From a gamma proteobacterium HTCC2207 (lineage in GTDB: Bacteria > Pseudomonadota > Gammaproteobacteria > Pseudomonadales > Porticoccaceae), in the NCBI GenBank assembly GCA_905182245.1, contig CAJJAS010000108.1, positions 1 to 41,560 of the forward strand: 41,560 bases of DNA, given 5' to 3'. The translations under genes and the position numbers were made by a program. Below, one piece after another: positions 40,110 to 41,560 of this stretch; position 1 is the first letter of the stretch; each line of letters begins with the position of its first letter. The notes beneath the pieces were generated by a model. It ran no database searches. It worked only from the letters and a program-made list of their open reading frames with translations, and was not told the DNA's origin.

Positions 40110-41560
40110 TTGAACGTCTCAATACGCCTAAAACGCTCTGGCCTGCGCCTCTTTTCGACTCTGGTTGTTACTGGCCTTTTAGGCTTGCTGCCCAGCACCC
40201 CCTCGATGTCAGCCGATATCAAACTACCTCTGCTCGGTGACAGTGCCTCTGGGGTTATATCTAAACAGCAAGAATATGAGCTGGGTAGACTCTGGTTGAA
40301 AAGCTTTCGCAGTCGCGTCCGTGCCTATGACGACCCCCTGATGCAACAATACCTTGAGCAACTACTTTATAATCTGGCCACCTACAGTGACCTTGAAGAC
40401 CCTAGACTCGAGCTGGTTATTGTTAAGAATGCCTCAATGAATGCCTTTGCCGTTCCCGGTGGTGTAGTGGGCTTTCATACTGGCGTTTTTGCCTATGCCG
40501 AAAATGAAGATCAGATGGCCTCGGTACTCGCCCATGAATTAGCTCACCTCAGTCAGCGACACTTTGCTCGTGGTGTCGAGGCACAGCGCGCCTCCTCCAT
40601 GATCAGTATGGCGGGGCTGCTCGCAAGCTTGGTCATCGCTGCCACCGTGGGAGGCGATGCGGGTATGGCAGCTATTACCTCCACCCAAGCAATGTCTATG
40701 CAGGGGCAGCTACGCTTCAGTCGATCCAATGAGCAGGAAGCTGACCGTTTGGGCATGCAGACCATGGAGCGTGCCACTCGAGACCCAGCCGCGGTCGCCG
40801 GAATGTTTGAAACCATGCTTAAGGCCACGCGCTTTGCCGGTAGTCGACTCCCTGAGTTCCTAAGGTCTCACCCTGTCACTGAAAAGCGTATCTCCGATGC
40901 CCGTGGTCGAGCCATGGCGCATACCATGCGTCACTATGTGCGCAACCCAGAGTATTTCCTGATGCAAGCCCGCGCTATTGTGGCGATGGAAAAAGATCCC
41001 AAAGACTCCATTAAACGCTTTCAAACCAAACTCGATAGCAATGCACAGAATGGAGATGCGGCTCGGTATGGATTGGCACTGGCCTATCTTAAATTAGGTA
41101 GCCATGACCAAGCAGGCGAAATACTTGCCAACCTTATTGCAACCAACCCCTACCTGCTGACCTTTCGCCATTCCGATATAGAACTAGATATCGCGCGTGG
41201 CAACTACGACGACGCTCTGGGCAAGCTCAACAAACTACTGAGCATCAACCCCAACAACTATCCTCTCACCACTCTTAAGTCCGAAGCACTCTGGCAAGAT
41301 CATCGCTATGAAGATGCCGGTGAAGTTCTCACTGCGTTATCGAGAATGCGTCCTGAGGACCCTATGATTTGGTATCGATTGGCAGAGGTCCGTGGTCTAG
41401 CGGGTAATATCTCTGGTGTTCATCAGGCCCGCGCCGAATACTTTATTCTCGTCGGCGCCTTTGACCGAGCCCGAGACCAGCTTAGCCTAGCGGTTAAACT
41501 CGTCGCCGCAGACTTCAAACGCTCAGCTATTATTCGCCAGCGCTTAAAGGATATCGCCGC
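40110..41560 (+). CDS. bepA: BepA/YfgC-type M48 metalloprotease with TPR-like C-terminus, truncated by the window edge
   Basis: Manual translation, open to the edge: NAFAVPGGVVGFHTGVF, VLAHELAHLSQRHFARGVE (HExxH), RFSRSNEQEADRLGM, HPVTEKRISDA. Start uncertain; TTG at 40110 gives a signal-like N-terminus. Confidence 0.87.
   Translation, partial: MNVSIRLKRSGLRLFSTLVVTGLLGLLPSTPSMSADIKLPLLGDSASGVISKQQEYELGRLWLKSFRSRVRAYDDPLMQQYLEQLLYNLATYSDLEDPRLELVIVKNASMNAFAVPGGVVGFHTGVFAYAENEDQMASVLAHELAHLSQRHFARGVEAQRASSMISMAGLLASLVIAATVGGDAGMAAITSTQAMSMQGQLRFSRSNEQEADRLGMQTMERATRDPAAVAGMFETMLKATRFAGSRLPEFLRSHPVTEKRISDARGRAMAHTMRHYVRNPEYFLMQARAIVAMEKDPKDSIKRFQTKLDSNAQNGDAARYGLALAYLKLGSHDQAGEILANLIATNPYLLTFRHSDIELDIARGNYDDALGKLNKLLSINPNNYPLTTLKSEALWQDHRYEDAGEVLTALSRMRPEDPMIWYRLAEVRGLAGNISGVHQARAEYFILVGAFDRARDQLSLAVKLVAADFKRSAIIRQRLKDIA

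Overview
The window looks like a mostly core, densely packed housekeeping segment of a gammaproteobacterial chromosome. The lineage is inferred from gene content only. I identified 32 protein-coding genes, two of them truncated by the window edges: cysS, glnS, ppiB, lpxH, a yccA-like gene, tusE, phhB-like, trmA, a DUF2489-like gene, rmuC, an AddB-like/AddA-like nuclease-helicase pair, DAHP synthase, an XRE regulator, a membrane J-domain protein, an ATM1-type ABC exporter, a PEP-CTERM-like secreted protein, dapE, an EamA transporter, rsmJ, an LRR-like lipoprotein, an MBL hydrolase, bamC, dapA, lpxL-like, fabV, a GNAT/DUF482-like gene, gloA, aceF, aceE, a lipoprotein M16 peptidase, an AI-2E/PerM-type protein, a BepA-type M48 protease and a truncated membrane protein. 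I saw no CRISPR array, phage, transposon, rRNA or tRNA gene, and no convincing new multi-gene system. The best second-look items are: (1) a cluster of DnaA-box-like 9-mers in a 370-bp gap between convergent genes; (2) an AddB-like nuclease that keeps its nuclease motif but appears to have lost the C-terminal Fe-S cysteines; (3) an apparently orphan PEP-CTERM-like protein, possibly a thioester-domain-like fold without its Cys, preceded by a structured leader; (4) recurrent short tandem duplications that copy the 3' end and stop codon of genes; (5) tusE next to yccA without tusBCD.
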